From positions 1 to 38,794 of the forward strand of contig DATLBY010000210.1 in assembly GCA_035526665.1 (NCBI GenBank): a stretch of DNA of 38,794 bases, given 5' to 3'. This DNA comes from DATLBY01 sp035526665. GTDB lineage: Bacteria > Acidobacteriota > Terriglobia > Bryobacterales > Bryobacteraceae. Shown here piece by piece: positions 7,413 to 15,286 of the stretch (positions are counted from its first letter, which is position 1; the number at the start of each line of letters is the position of its first letter). The position numbers and the translations under genes were made by a program. Below the pieces are notes generated by a model that saw nothing but the letters and a program-made list of their open reading frames with translations, was not told the DNA's origin and made no database searches.

Positions 7413-8802
7413 CACGGCAACCCTTGAGATTGCGCGCGGTGCTCCTCTTGATGAGTCCGCATTGGATGCACTTTTCGACGAGTTGTTCCCGATCTGCCGG
7501 AGCATTACGGGTGAGGGACTGCGCCGCAGCCTGGCGGTCTTCGGACGCTATATGCCGCTGAGAATAGAGGGCGTCCCGAGTGGTTCACAGGTATTCGATT
7601 GGACAGTGCCGCCAGAATGGCGCATCCGTGCCGCCCAGTTGACGGGTCCGGATGGACGCGTAGTAGCGGACCTGAAAGAATCCAATCTATCGGTAATCAA
7701 CTACTCAGCGCCAGTTGACGCCTGGCTCACGCTTGCCGAACTGCGGAAATATATCCATACAGTCCCACCGGTCCCTTCGGCTATCCCCTACGTCACCAGT
7801 TACTACAAGCGGCGCTGGGGCTTTTGTCTTCCTTACGTCCGGCTGCAGACGCTGCCGGAAGGTATGTACCACGCCTGGATCGACAGCGAATTTGTTCCTG
7901 GCGCGGTCGAATTCGGCCAATGCGTTCTTGCCGGCGAGACCGAAGCGGAGATTGTGCTCACTTCGTATCTGTGTCACCCATCGCTCGCGAATAACGAGCT
8001 CAGCGGCCCGCTGGCTCTGCTGGCTCTTTACGACCGCCTATCCCGCTGGCCGCGGCGCCGTTTCACCTACCGCTTCATCCTGAATCCGGAAACTATCGGC
8101 AGCCTGTGTTACCTCAGCCGCTACGGAACCCACTTGCGGCAAAAAATGGCCGGGGGCCTTGTCCTTACCTGTCTCGGCGGCCCATCGGGAAAGCTCAGCT
8201 ATCAATCGACAAGGCGAGGAAACAGCCTGCTGGACCGGACGATGGCGAACATCGCGAGCGAGGGCGGCATCCCGCTCGAAATCCGATCGTTCGACCCCAC
8301 AGACGGCTCCGATGAGCGCCAGTACTGCTCGCCCGGTTTCAACCTGCCGATGGGCCAGATCGCGCGCACCGTCTACGGCCGCTATCCGGAATACCATACG
8401 TCTCTCGATAACAAGGAATTCATGGATATCGCGACCGTCGCCCGTAGTGCGGCATACATTGAGAAAATTTTAAAGTGCGCTGAGATTTCCTGGACCTATC
8501 GAAATCTCGCGCCCTATGGCGAGCCGCAACTAGGCAAGCGCGATCTCTTTCCAAGTTTCAATTCACCCGCTACCCGAAATCAGTCGAGTGACGCTCTTTC
8601 CGACGAGCGCCGCTTCCTCAAACGCAGCATGATGATCCTGAACTATTCCGACGGTGAGAACAGCATGATCGATATCGCCGGGCGCTGCGAATGTCAAGTC
8701 GGGGAGTTGGAGCCGGTTCTCGAAAAGCTCGAGCAGGTGGGTCTGCTCGCAATCCAACCACTGCGCAATCCATACCAGGGAGTAACCGATGATTTGCACT
8801 GA
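7402..8802 (+). CDS. DUF4910 (M28-aminopeptidase-like) protein
   Basis: This 466-residue protein starts at ATG 7402 after the ribosome-binding site GGAGG, overlapping the synthase stop. The central part resembles M28 zinc aminopeptidases: His192 in CHPSLANNELSG occupies the HxD...DN metal motif, Glu230 in NPETIGS fits the catalytic glutamate region, and His332 in EYHTSLDN fits the last metal ligand. The usual Asp after His192 is not preserved, so metal binding may differ. The C-terminal 65 residues look like a winged-helix domain (RRFLKRSMMILNYSD onward). These proteins (DUF4910, formerly DUF2172) recur in surface polysaccharide clusters, but I know of no established reaction. Peptide, amide or sugar-amide hydrolysis is possible. 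No signal peptide is visible, so it is cytoplasmic. Confidence 0.8.
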   Translation: MQSSTATLEIARGAPLDESALDALFDELFPICRSITGEGLRRSLAVFGRYMPLRIEGVPSGSQVFDWTVPPEWRIRAAQLTGPDGRVVADLKESNLSVINYSAPVDAWLTLAELRKYIHTVPPVPSAIPYVTSYYKRRWGFCLPYVRLQTLPEGMYHAWIDSEFVPGAVEFGQCVLAGETEAEIVLTSYLCHPSLANNELSGPLALLALYDRLSRWPRRRFTYRFILNPETIGSLCYLSRYGTHLRQKMAGGLVLTCLGGPSGKLSYQSTRRGNSLLDRTMANIASEGGIPLEIRSFDPTDGSDERQYCSPGFNLPMGQIARTVYGRYPEYHTSLDNKEFMDIATVARSAAYIEKILKCAEISWTYRNLAPYGEPQLGKRDLFPSFNSPATRNQSSDALSDERRFLKRSMMILNYSDGENSMIDIAGRCECQVGELEPVLEKLEQVGLLAIQPLRNPYQGVTDDLH

Positions 8803-9709
8803 AGAACCAGTAAGAGCTCACTACGACGCTGTTTCCTCAACCTATCACCGCCAGTACGAGCGGGACGGGCTTCATGATCTCTCACGAGAATATCCGGCCA
8901 ATTACTTCCGGCTGCAGCTTCTCTTGAACACTTTTGTCTCGAATAACCTGAAGCGCGTCATCGAAGTTGGTGTTGGCGAGGGTACTCCGCTCGCGACTCT
9001 TGGCAACGCCGGCTTCGATATCTGGGGGTTCGATCTTTCACCCGCCATGGTGCAACGCTCCCAGGAGCGGATGCGGGAGAGCGGCATGAATCCTGACCAC
9101 ATCATTCAGGGCGACATCCAGGATCCAGTTACATACGCCAGCATCCTTACACACGGCCGCTTTGACGCCTTAATGGCAATGGGCGTGATGCCGCACATTG
9201 CAAACGATGACATGGTTCTCGAAAATATGGCCACCCTTGTCCGTCCGGGCGGCCGCGTATTCATCGAGTTCCGCAATAGCCTGTTTTCACTGTTTACGTT
9301 TAACCGTCATACTGCGGATTTCATTCTGGACGATCTACTCCGGAACGTTGGTCCGGCGCTAAAAGATGCCGTAGCCAAGGACTTGAAATCCCGGCTTCGA
9401 ATGGATGCTCCGGCAGCGCGGCTGTCCGTCGAAGGAAGCGAGGCGCCCGGGTATGACGCAATTACATCCAGATTCCATAATCCCTTCGAAGCTCTCGAAC
9501 TGTTCCGGCGCCATGGCTTCAAAGACATGAGGCTGCTGTGGTATCACTACCATCCCGCAATGCCTTACCTGGAAAGCGTGGATCCCCGGCTCTTTAGAGA
9601 AGAAGCCATGCGCCTGGAGCATGAGTGCTCCGGCTGGCGGGGCCTTTTCCTGTGTTCGGCATTCGTCGTAGAGGCCGTCAAGCAAGAGCAGCCCGCAAAC
9701 GCAGCCTGA
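8789..9709 (+). CDS. class I SAM-dependent methyltransferase
   Basis: This 306-residue protein has SAM-binding motif I VIEVGVGEG at residues 57-65, the acidic residue of motif II at the end of IWGFDLSP, and a post-motif FDALMAMGVMPH that matches Rossmann methyltransferases. VRPGGRVFIEFRN is the usual fourth strand. The gene starts inside the previous gene (14-base overlap; AGGGAG upstream of the ATG) and ends one base before the glycosyltransferase start. It probably puts an O- or N-methyl group on a sugar nucleotide or lipid-linked sugar of the polymer. The substrate cannot be read from sequence. It is one of two methyltransferases in the locus, flanking the same glycosyltransferase. Confidence 0.8.
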   Translation: MICTEEPVRAHYDAVSSTYHRQYERDGLHDLSREYPANYFRLQLLLNTFVSNNLKRVIEVGVGEGTPLATLGNAGFDIWGFDLSPAMVQRSQERMRESGMNPDHIIQGDIQDPVTYASILTHGRFDALMAMGVMPHIANDDMVLENMATLVRPGGRVFIEFRNSLFSLFTFNRHTADFILDDLLRNVGPALKDAVAKDLKSRLRMDAPAARLSVEGSEAPGYDAITSRFHNPFEALELFRRHGFKDMRLLWYHYHPAMPYLESVDPRLFREEAMRLEHECSGWRGLFLCSAFVVEAVKQEQPANAA

Positions 9710-9710
9710 A

Positions 9711-10808
9711 ATGCGCATTCTGTACTTCAGCAGAAATTGGACACCGCACGACCAGCGATTCCTCCACGCTATTGTGGACGGCGGGCACGAGGCCTGGCTG
9801 CTGCGCTGGGAAAATGCCGGACGCCTGCTGCCGGAAGGCGAACTTCCTGCGAAGGTTCAGGAGGCACTCTGGGGAGAGCCTTCTTTGTCGAACCTTCATG
9901 TCGTGCTGGACCGCCTGCGGCCCGATCTTCTCCATGCCGGACCCGTGGATACATGTGGCTATCTTGCGGCGCTCTCCGGCTTTCACCCGTTCATCCTGAT
10001 GTCGTGGGGCTCTGACATCCTGTGGGACGCCGCGAGGTATCCCGAATCGAGGGACAGAGCACGGGTCGCCTTGTCCGCCGCCGACTGGCTGATATGTGAC
10101 TGCCGCGAAGTACGCCATCGGGCGGCCGAAATTGCGGAATATCCAGAGGAGCGGACAGTTACGTTTCCCTGGGGAATCGATATCGACCGGTTTGAGAAAA
10201 GCAGTTCGTCGCAGCCGCTTCCCCAACATTCCGGTTGGGAGTTGGCCGGGGTCGTGCTCTCGATGCGCTCCTGGGAACCGATTTACGGCGTAGATGTCGC
10301 GATTGACGCCTTCGCTCTGGCCAGTCAGTCAGTGCCGTCGGCCAGGCTGGTATTGGCTGGAGATGGGTCACAGGCCCCCGCTGTGAAGTCTAGAGTCCTG
10401 CATCACGGGCTCATGTCGCGAACTCACCTTCCCGGCCGGATCGGCCCATCGGAGCTACCCGCCTACTACTCTGCGGCGGACGTCTATCTGAGCTGTTCGT
10501 ATTCTGACGGTTCCTCGGTCTCGCTCCTGGAAGCATTGGCGGCAGGCCTGCCAGCCGTGGTGACGGATATCCCGGGGAACCGCGAGTGGATCGAACCGGA
10601 AGTAAATGGCTGGCTTTGTCCAGCGGGCGATAAGGATGCCTTTGCCTGCGCGCTAGCGGCCGCGCTCAACCTGCCATCGGACAAGCGAAGCCAGATGGTG
10701 GAGCGTAACCGGGCCCTCGCCCGTTCGCGAGCTGACTGGCGTCTGCACGCCGGCGCCCTGCAACAAACCTATCAAAGAGCAGCAGACAGCTATGTCCCCA
10801 GCATCTGA
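9711..10808 (+). CDS. GT4-family glycosyltransferase
   Basis: This 365-residue GT-B glycosyltransferase has an N-terminal acceptor domain (RILYFSRNWTPHDQRFLHA; HPFILMSWGSDILWDA). Its C-terminal donor domain contains ARLVLAGDGSQ, LPAYYSAADVYLSCSYSDG and SSVSLLEALAAGLPAVVTD. The last is the acidic nucleotide-sugar-binding loop of GT4 enzymes ending in the conserved Glu of LLEA. It should work on the cytoplasmic face, adding one sugar to the undecaprenyl-linked repeat unit. The donor is unknown. The gene is sandwiched between two methyltransferases, with a 17-base overlap into the second. PseG is also GT-B, but the motifs here are those of a true GT4 transferase. Confidence 0.88.
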   Translation: MRILYFSRNWTPHDQRFLHAIVDGGHEAWLLRWENAGRLLPEGELPAKVQEALWGEPSLSNLHVVLDRLRPDLLHAGPVDTCGYLAALSGFHPFILMSWGSDILWDAARYPESRDRARVALSAADWLICDCREVRHRAAEIAEYPEERTVTFPWGIDIDRFEKSSSSQPLPQHSGWELAGVVLSMRSWEPIYGVDVAIDAFALASQSVPSARLVLAGDGSQAPAVKSRVLHHGLMSRTHLPGRIGPSELPAYYSAADVYLSCSYSDGSSVSLLEALAAGLPAVVTDIPGNREWIEPEVNGWLCPAGDKDAFACALAAALNLPSDKRSQMVERNRALARSRADWRLHAGALQQTYQRAADSYVPSI

Positions 10809-11571
10809 CACTCAAATTTCGCCCTGGCTTGCGGATCGCCACCTGGCCTACCACCGCCGCCAGTTTGCGGAGCCCTATCGCAGCACAATACATCTCCGTC
10901 ACTTTGTGCAGCGTATCCTTGGAGCCCGGGTGGAGAAAACCTGTTCCGCTCTCGATGCCGGTTGTGGCGCGGGCGCCAATATTTTCCACCTCAGCCGCGT
11001 TTTAACCCAAACCCGCTGGACCGGGGTCGATATCGCGGGCGATCTCTTCAGCGCTCACGGCGCACTCAGCGCGGAGCACGGCGGGCTGCGCAATCCCGTG
11101 GATCTAATCGCCGGCGATTTTTACCACTTGCCTAGGCTTCTTCCGCCTGGCTCTTTTGACCTCGCGTTTTCTATTCAGACCATAAGCTGGCTCGATGGAT
11201 ATACGGGATTCCTTCCTCAATTCCTGGCCATGCTGAAGCCGGGGGGTGTGGCCTTCGTCACTAGCCTCTTTACCGATTTCCATGTGGACGCGCGAATCCA
11301 GATTACCGAATACGAGGAAGACGGCTTACCGCGAATGCCAATGTTTTACAACATATACGCATGGAATCGCTTCCGCGATTACTGCCTGGCGTTGGGCGCC
11401 GAAAAAGTGACCGCGGAGGATTTTGAAATCGATACCGAGCTTCGTCCCCCAGCCAGTCTCCACATGGGGACTTTTACCGAGCGGCTGGACGGCGGCAGGC
11501 TCCTGCAACGAAGCGGGCCGCTGCTGATGCCATGGAAAGCAATTGCCATTCAAATGCCGGGGGAACTCTAA
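10792..11571 (+). CDS. SAM-dependent methyltransferase
   Basis: This 259-residue protein has motif I LDAGCGAGANIFHL at residues 54-67, followed by WTGVDIAGDLF (motif II), GSFDLAFSIQTISWLDGY (post-I) and LKPGGVAFVTSLF. The layout is that of small class I methyltransferases acting on sugars or other small substrates. It starts 17 bases inside the preceding glycosyltransferase, and the next start (TTG) follows its stop directly. The N-terminal stretch LAYHRRQFAEPYRST before motif I is a possible lid. It probably methylates a hydroxyl or amino group in the repeat unit, but substrate and timing are unknown. Confidence 0.78.
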   Translation: MSPASDTQISPWLADRHLAYHRRQFAEPYRSTIHLRHFVQRILGARVEKTCSALDAGCGAGANIFHLSRVLTQTRWTGVDIAGDLFSAHGALSAEHGGLRNPVDLIAGDFYHLPRLLPPGSFDLAFSIQTISWLDGYTGFLPQFLAMLKPGGVAFVTSLFTDFHVDARIQITEYEEDGLPRMPMFYNIYAWNRFRDYCLALGAEKVTAEDFEIDTELRPPASLHMGTFTERLDGGRLLQRSGPLLMPWKAIAIQMPGEL

Positions 11572-12582
11572 TTGCCGGACGGTCTTGGGCGTTTTCTCAT
11601 CGTCGGTTGCGGCTCCATCGGCAAGCGCCATCTCTGCAATCTGCAGCGTCTCGGCGTCACCGATATTGTCGTCTTCGACGAGCGCGAGGACAGGCGCAGG
11701 GAAGCCGCAGAGCGCTGGAATGTCGCGACGGTGGACAATATTGAGTCGGGACTCGAAGGCAGCGGCATTGCGCTCATATGCACGCCCACTCACCTGCACG
11801 CCGGCGCCGCCCTGTCTGCCGCCCGGGCCGGCTGCCATCTGTTCATTGAAAAACCGCTCGCCCACCGTCTCGAAGATATCGATCTACTGCTGGAAGAAAT
11901 CACCTGCCGCCGCCTCCACACGCTGGTTGGTTGCAATTTCCGGTTTCATCCCGCCATGCGGGAGCTGAAACGTCTGATGACCGAGGGAATAGCCGGGCGC
12001 CCCGTCTCCGCTCGCGCGCAATTCGGACAATACCTTCCCGACTGGCATCCATGGGAGGACTATCGCCAAGGCTACAGCGCACGCCGAGAGATGGGAGGCG
12101 GCGTTGTGCTCGACCGGGTTCACGAACTGGACTACATGCGCTGGCTGATGGGCAGCGTCACGGAGGTGTGCGCCCTTACCGGCCGCCTCAGCAGCCTCGA
12201 AATTGACTCGGAAGACACAGCTGAGATCCTGCTGTATTTCCAATCGGGAGCCATCGGTTCCGTGCATGTCGATTACGTCCGACGCAACCCGGAATGCCGG
12301 CTCGAGATTATCGGGGAGGAGGGTACGCTCGAGTGGTCGTATCGAAACCATTCCGCCTCCTGGTATGTTGGCCGCGATCGTGTGAGGCATCATATCGAGT
12401 GGCCGAATTATGACCCAAACGATATGTACCTGGACCAGATGCGGCACTTTCTGGCGGTCCTGGAAGGGCGCGAGCGCGCCGCCCACGATGTCTGCGACGC
12501 CCGCAATGTCCTCGAAATCGCGTTAGCCGCGAAACAGTCTTCCGCCGGCCGAATGTTTGTTGCCTTGGAGCCTCATGCATAA
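11572..12582 (+). CDS. Gfo/Idh/MocA-family oxidoreductase
   Basis: This 336-residue protein has an N-terminal Rossmann domain with VGCGSIGKRH (glycines at residues 12, 14 and 17) and the family signature EKP at 93-95 (HLFIEKPLAH). The C-terminal domain is the usual alpha/beta half with GGGVVLDRVHELDYMRW. The start is TTG 11572, directly after the previous stop and preceded by GGGGGAA. Such enzymes oxidise or reduce sugars or sugar nucleotides with NAD(P); several act in surface-sugar pathways. Lying just before the cytidylyltransferase, with an 8-base overlap, it may modify the nonulosonic acid or its precursor. That assignment is inference from position. Confidence 0.82.
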   Translation: MPDGLGRFLIVGCGSIGKRHLCNLQRLGVTDIVVFDEREDRRREAAERWNVATVDNIESGLEGSGIALICTPTHLHAGAALSAARAGCHLFIEKPLAHRLEDIDLLLEEITCRRLHTLVGCNFRFHPAMRELKRLMTEGIAGRPVSARAQFGQYLPDWHPWEDYRQGYSARREMGGGVVLDRVHELDYMRWLMGSVTEVCALTGRLSSLEIDSEDTAEILLYFQSGAIGSVHVDYVRRNPECRLEIIGEEGTLEWSYRNHSASWYVGRDRVRHHIEWPNYDPNDMYLDQMRHFLAVLEGRERAAHDVCDARNVLEIALAAKQSSAGRMFVALEPHA

Positions 12583-14122
12583 ACCCCGCATCGTCGCAAT
12601 CGTTCAGGCTCGTATGGGTTCGCTCCGCCTCCCAGGCAAGGTCTTGCGCGATATCCATGGCGAGCCGATGCTCAATCGCGTTCTGAGTCGCGTCAAGCGA
12701 GCCGTTCGGCTGGATGACCTGGTAGTCGCCACCACCAGCCTGAAGGAAGACGACGATATAGCCGACCTAGTATCGTCGAGGGGCTTTTTGACCTTCCGCG
12801 GCGCTAAAGAGGATGTTCTCGATCGTTACTATAGGGCGGCGAGGCTTTCCGGCGCCGAACTGATTGTCCGCATTACGGCTGATTGTCCGCTAATAGCTCC
12901 GGAGCTGATCGACCGGGCGATTGAAGAGATGCTTTCGTCCCAGGCGGATTATGTCAGCAATTCACGCCCGCATAGCAGCTACCCCGAAGGTCTGGACGTC
13001 GAGATTATACGCTTCGAAGCCTTGCAGCGGGCGTGGCGCGAGGCGACTCTGACTTCCGAGCGGGAACATGTGACGCCTTACATATGGAAAGGCGGGCATG
13101 GCTTTTCTAGTCTTTTGCTGACCTGCCCGGAACCCTTGCCGAGAGTGCGTCTCACAGTCGACGAACCAGCTGACCTCGAATTCATGAACGAGTTGTACGC
13201 CAGGATAGATGCAGGCGCCATGCCATGGGCCACGCTACTGCGCTGGATCCTGGACAATCGCACCCACTTACCCGCCAACCTTTCGATTGCACGCGATGCG
13301 GGTTACCAGCGCTCGCTTTCAAATGACTTGCCGATTTCGCTGCCCGCCGCATCCTCGTCCGGATCGCCTCGAACTGTTGCGATCGTGCAGGCCCGGCTGA
13401 ATTCCACCCGGCTCCCGCGGAAGACCATAGTCCCAATCTGCGGAAAGCCACTCCTGGAGCACGTTTTCGAGCGCATTAGAGCCTGCCGGCTGATTCACGA
13501 AGTGACGTTGGCGACCACCAATGATCGATCGGACCGCCAGCTCATCCACTTGGCTTCTCGCAACGGCATCGCCGCGTATGCCGGCAGCGGCGACGATGTG
13601 CTGGACCGTTTCTACCAGGCCGCCCGCCGTTTCCATGCGGAAACCATAGTCCGGGTGACGGCGGATGATCCGTTTAAGGATCCGGAGATTGTCGATGAGG
13701 TCATCGGAACGTTCCTCGGCCGTGGGCCACTCGATTACTGCAGCAACACCATTGAGCCTAGCTATCCCGAGGGGCTCGACATCGAGGTTTTCTCCTTCCA
13801 TGCGTTGGAGCGCGCCTGGCGCGAGGCTACCCTGGCGTCCGATCGCGAACACGTCACGCCGTATATCTGGCGACATCCGGAGATGTTCCGTCTCGCCAGC
13901 GTGAAGCTTGGACGCAATCTCTCGCACCTGCGCTGGACTCTGGATTACGAAGAAGACCTGAAGTTCACCCAGGAAGTGTATGCGCGCCTCTACCGCGGGC
14001 AAATCTTCGGAATGGAAGCGATCCTTGCGCTGATTGAAAATGAACCCTGGCTTTCCGGCATCAATGCCGGGTTCCTGCGGAATGCCGGATACCACCTTTC
14101 ACTAGAATGCGAAGCCAAATAG
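12575..14122 (+). CDS. tandem-duplicated SpsF/CMP-sugar cytidylyltransferase-like protein
   Basis: The start is ATG 12575 (MHKPRIVAIVQAR), overlapping the previous gene by 8 bases. The 515-residue product holds two copies of a cytidylyltransferase domain of about 240 residues joined by a Ser/Ala/Pro-rich linker (about 250-265). The nucleotide-binding signature QARxxSxRLPxK occurs at 11-22 and again at 272-283. VLDR(Y/F)Y, TADxP, YPEGLD(V/I)E and REHVTPYIW are also repeated in order. The SpsF/NeuA/KdsB group activates acidic sugars as CMP derivatives, here presumably the NeuB-type product. The usual SpsF is a single domain. Copy 1 has Leu in place of Thr in the STRLP motif, while copy 2 keeps STRLP, so the two may have diverged in role. 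Confidence 0.85.
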   Translation: MHKPRIVAIVQARMGSLRLPGKVLRDIHGEPMLNRVLSRVKRAVRLDDLVVATTSLKEDDDIADLVSSRGFLTFRGAKEDVLDRYYRAARLSGAELIVRITADCPLIAPELIDRAIEEMLSSQADYVSNSRPHSSYPEGLDVEIIRFEALQRAWREATLTSEREHVTPYIWKGGHGFSSLLLTCPEPLPRVRLTVDEPADLEFMNELYARIDAGAMPWATLLRWILDNRTHLPANLSIARDAGYQRSLSNDLPISLPAASSSGSPRTVAIVQARLNSTRLPRKTIVPICGKPLLEHVFERIRACRLIHEVTLATTNDRSDRQLIHLASRNGIAAYAGSGDDVLDRFYQAARRFHAETIVRVTADDPFKDPEIVDEVIGTFLGRGPLDYCSNTIEPSYPEGLDIEVFSFHALERAWREATLASDREHVTPYIWRHPEMFRLASVKLGRNLSHLRWTLDYEEDLKFTQEVYARLYRGQIFGMEAILALIENEPWLSGINAGFLRNAGYHLSLECEAK

Positions 14123-15273
14123 AAACCGGCACAGAGCGAATCGGCGGTCTCGAATATCAATATGTCCGCGAGGTGCTCGACTCACAGTTCCGGTCGTCCG
14201 CCGGTTCACTAATGAATACCAGACTGGAACGGGCGTTCGCTGAACGTTTCGAATGCCAATACGCGATTGCCTTTGTGAACGGAACCGCGACCTTACACAC
14301 CGCGCTCGCCGCGGCCGGAATCGGTCCTGGCGACGAGGTAATTGTGCCGCCTTTGACCATGGCCAGCACGTCGTTCGCGGTTCTACAATGCGGAGCGGTT
14401 CCGGTTTTCGCCGACATCGACCCAACCACCTGGACGCTCGATCCACGGTCGGTCGAGCAGCGCCTCACTTCCCGAACGAAGGGCATAATCCCTGTTTCGA
14501 TTTACGGCCTCTCCCCCGATATGTACCCCCTGATGGAACTTTGCCGGCGCTACGGCCTGTTCTGCCTGGAGGACGACGCTCAGTGTTTTCTCGGCTACTA
14601 CCGCGATCGCGTCGTTGGGAGTATCGGCCATGCCTCGAGTTTCAGCTTCCAGAGTTCTAAGCACATGACGAGCGGCGAGGGCGGAATGATAATCACCAAC
14701 GATGGCGAGTTAGCCGATCGTATCCGCCGCTTCAACAGCCTGGGATACGCAGCCGTCGGCGGGAAAAAAGGAAAAATTACCAAAACGGACATCCAGGATC
14801 CGGCATATGAACGTCACGCTTCGATGGGCTACAACTACCGCATGCCGGAGTTGTGCGCGGCAGTGGCCCTGGCCCAATTGGAGCGGCTGGATGAGCTTGT
14901 GCAGGCGCGCCGCCGCGCGGCAGCCCTACTGCTCGAAGCCATGGATGGGTGTTCCTGGCTTATTCCCCAAAGGACGCCAGCCGATACGGTCCACGCCTGC
15001 TGGACATTGGCGGCGCGTATTGACCCGGAAGCTGGAATCACCTGGCATGCCTTCCGCGACCGCTTTCGTGAACTGGGCGGCGATGGCGTCTATGCGGCTT
15101 GGCAGCTTACCTACCTGGAGCCCGCCTTCGGCGGGCAGTATCCGCGCGGGCTATGTCCCGTAGCAGAGTCCATCCAACCATTTCTGTTGCAGTTCAAGAC
15201 CAACTACTGGGAACCCGATACCGCAGCGAGACAGGCAGAAATTCTGCGGAACGCCATCGGCTCATTCCGTTGA
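14107..15273 (+). CDS. DegT/DnrJ/EryC1 sugar aminotransferase
   Basis: This 388-residue protein is a PLP-dependent sugar aminotransferase. Lys185 in SFQSSKHMTSGEGG is the Schiff-base lysine, NGTATLHTAL binds the cofactor phosphate, and LEDDAQCF carries the pyridine-nitrogen aspartate. PseC/SpsC-type members transfer an amino group to the 4-keto sugar made by PseB, which would place this as the second step of the pathway. Other DegT enzymes make perosamine or 3-amino sugars, so the assignment is not unique. An insertion of roughly 25 residues with Lys/Gly-rich GGKKGKITKTD lies between the lysine and MGYNYRMPEL. It overlaps the cytidylyltransferase gene by 16 bases. Confidence 0.85.
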   Translation: MRSQIETGTERIGGLEYQYVREVLDSQFRSSAGSLMNTRLERAFAERFECQYAIAFVNGTATLHTALAAAGIGPGDEVIVPPLTMASTSFAVLQCGAVPVFADIDPTTWTLDPRSVEQRLTSRTKGIIPVSIYGLSPDMYPLMELCRRYGLFCLEDDAQCFLGYYRDRVVGSIGHASSFSFQSSKHMTSGEGGMIITNDGELADRIRRFNSLGYAAVGGKKGKITKTDIQDPAYERHASMGYNYRMPELCAAVALAQLERLDELVQARRRAAALLLEAMDGCSWLIPQRTPADTVHACWTLAARIDPEAGITWHAFRDRFRELGGDGVYAAWQLTYLEPAFGGQYPRGLCPVAESIQPFLLQFKTNYWEPDTAARQAEILRNAIGSFR

Positions 15274-15286
15274 TCTTTCTTTAGCG

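Noticed and set aside
9711..10808. Glycosyltransferase considered as the missing PseG-type UDP-sugar hydrolase
   Set aside because: Both are GT-B, but the donor-site motifs here are those of GT4 transferases, and the length (365) and motif order do not match PseG.
13319..14095. 258-residue open frame on the - strand
   Set aside because: It is antisense to the second cytidylyltransferase domain, with no recognisable domain.
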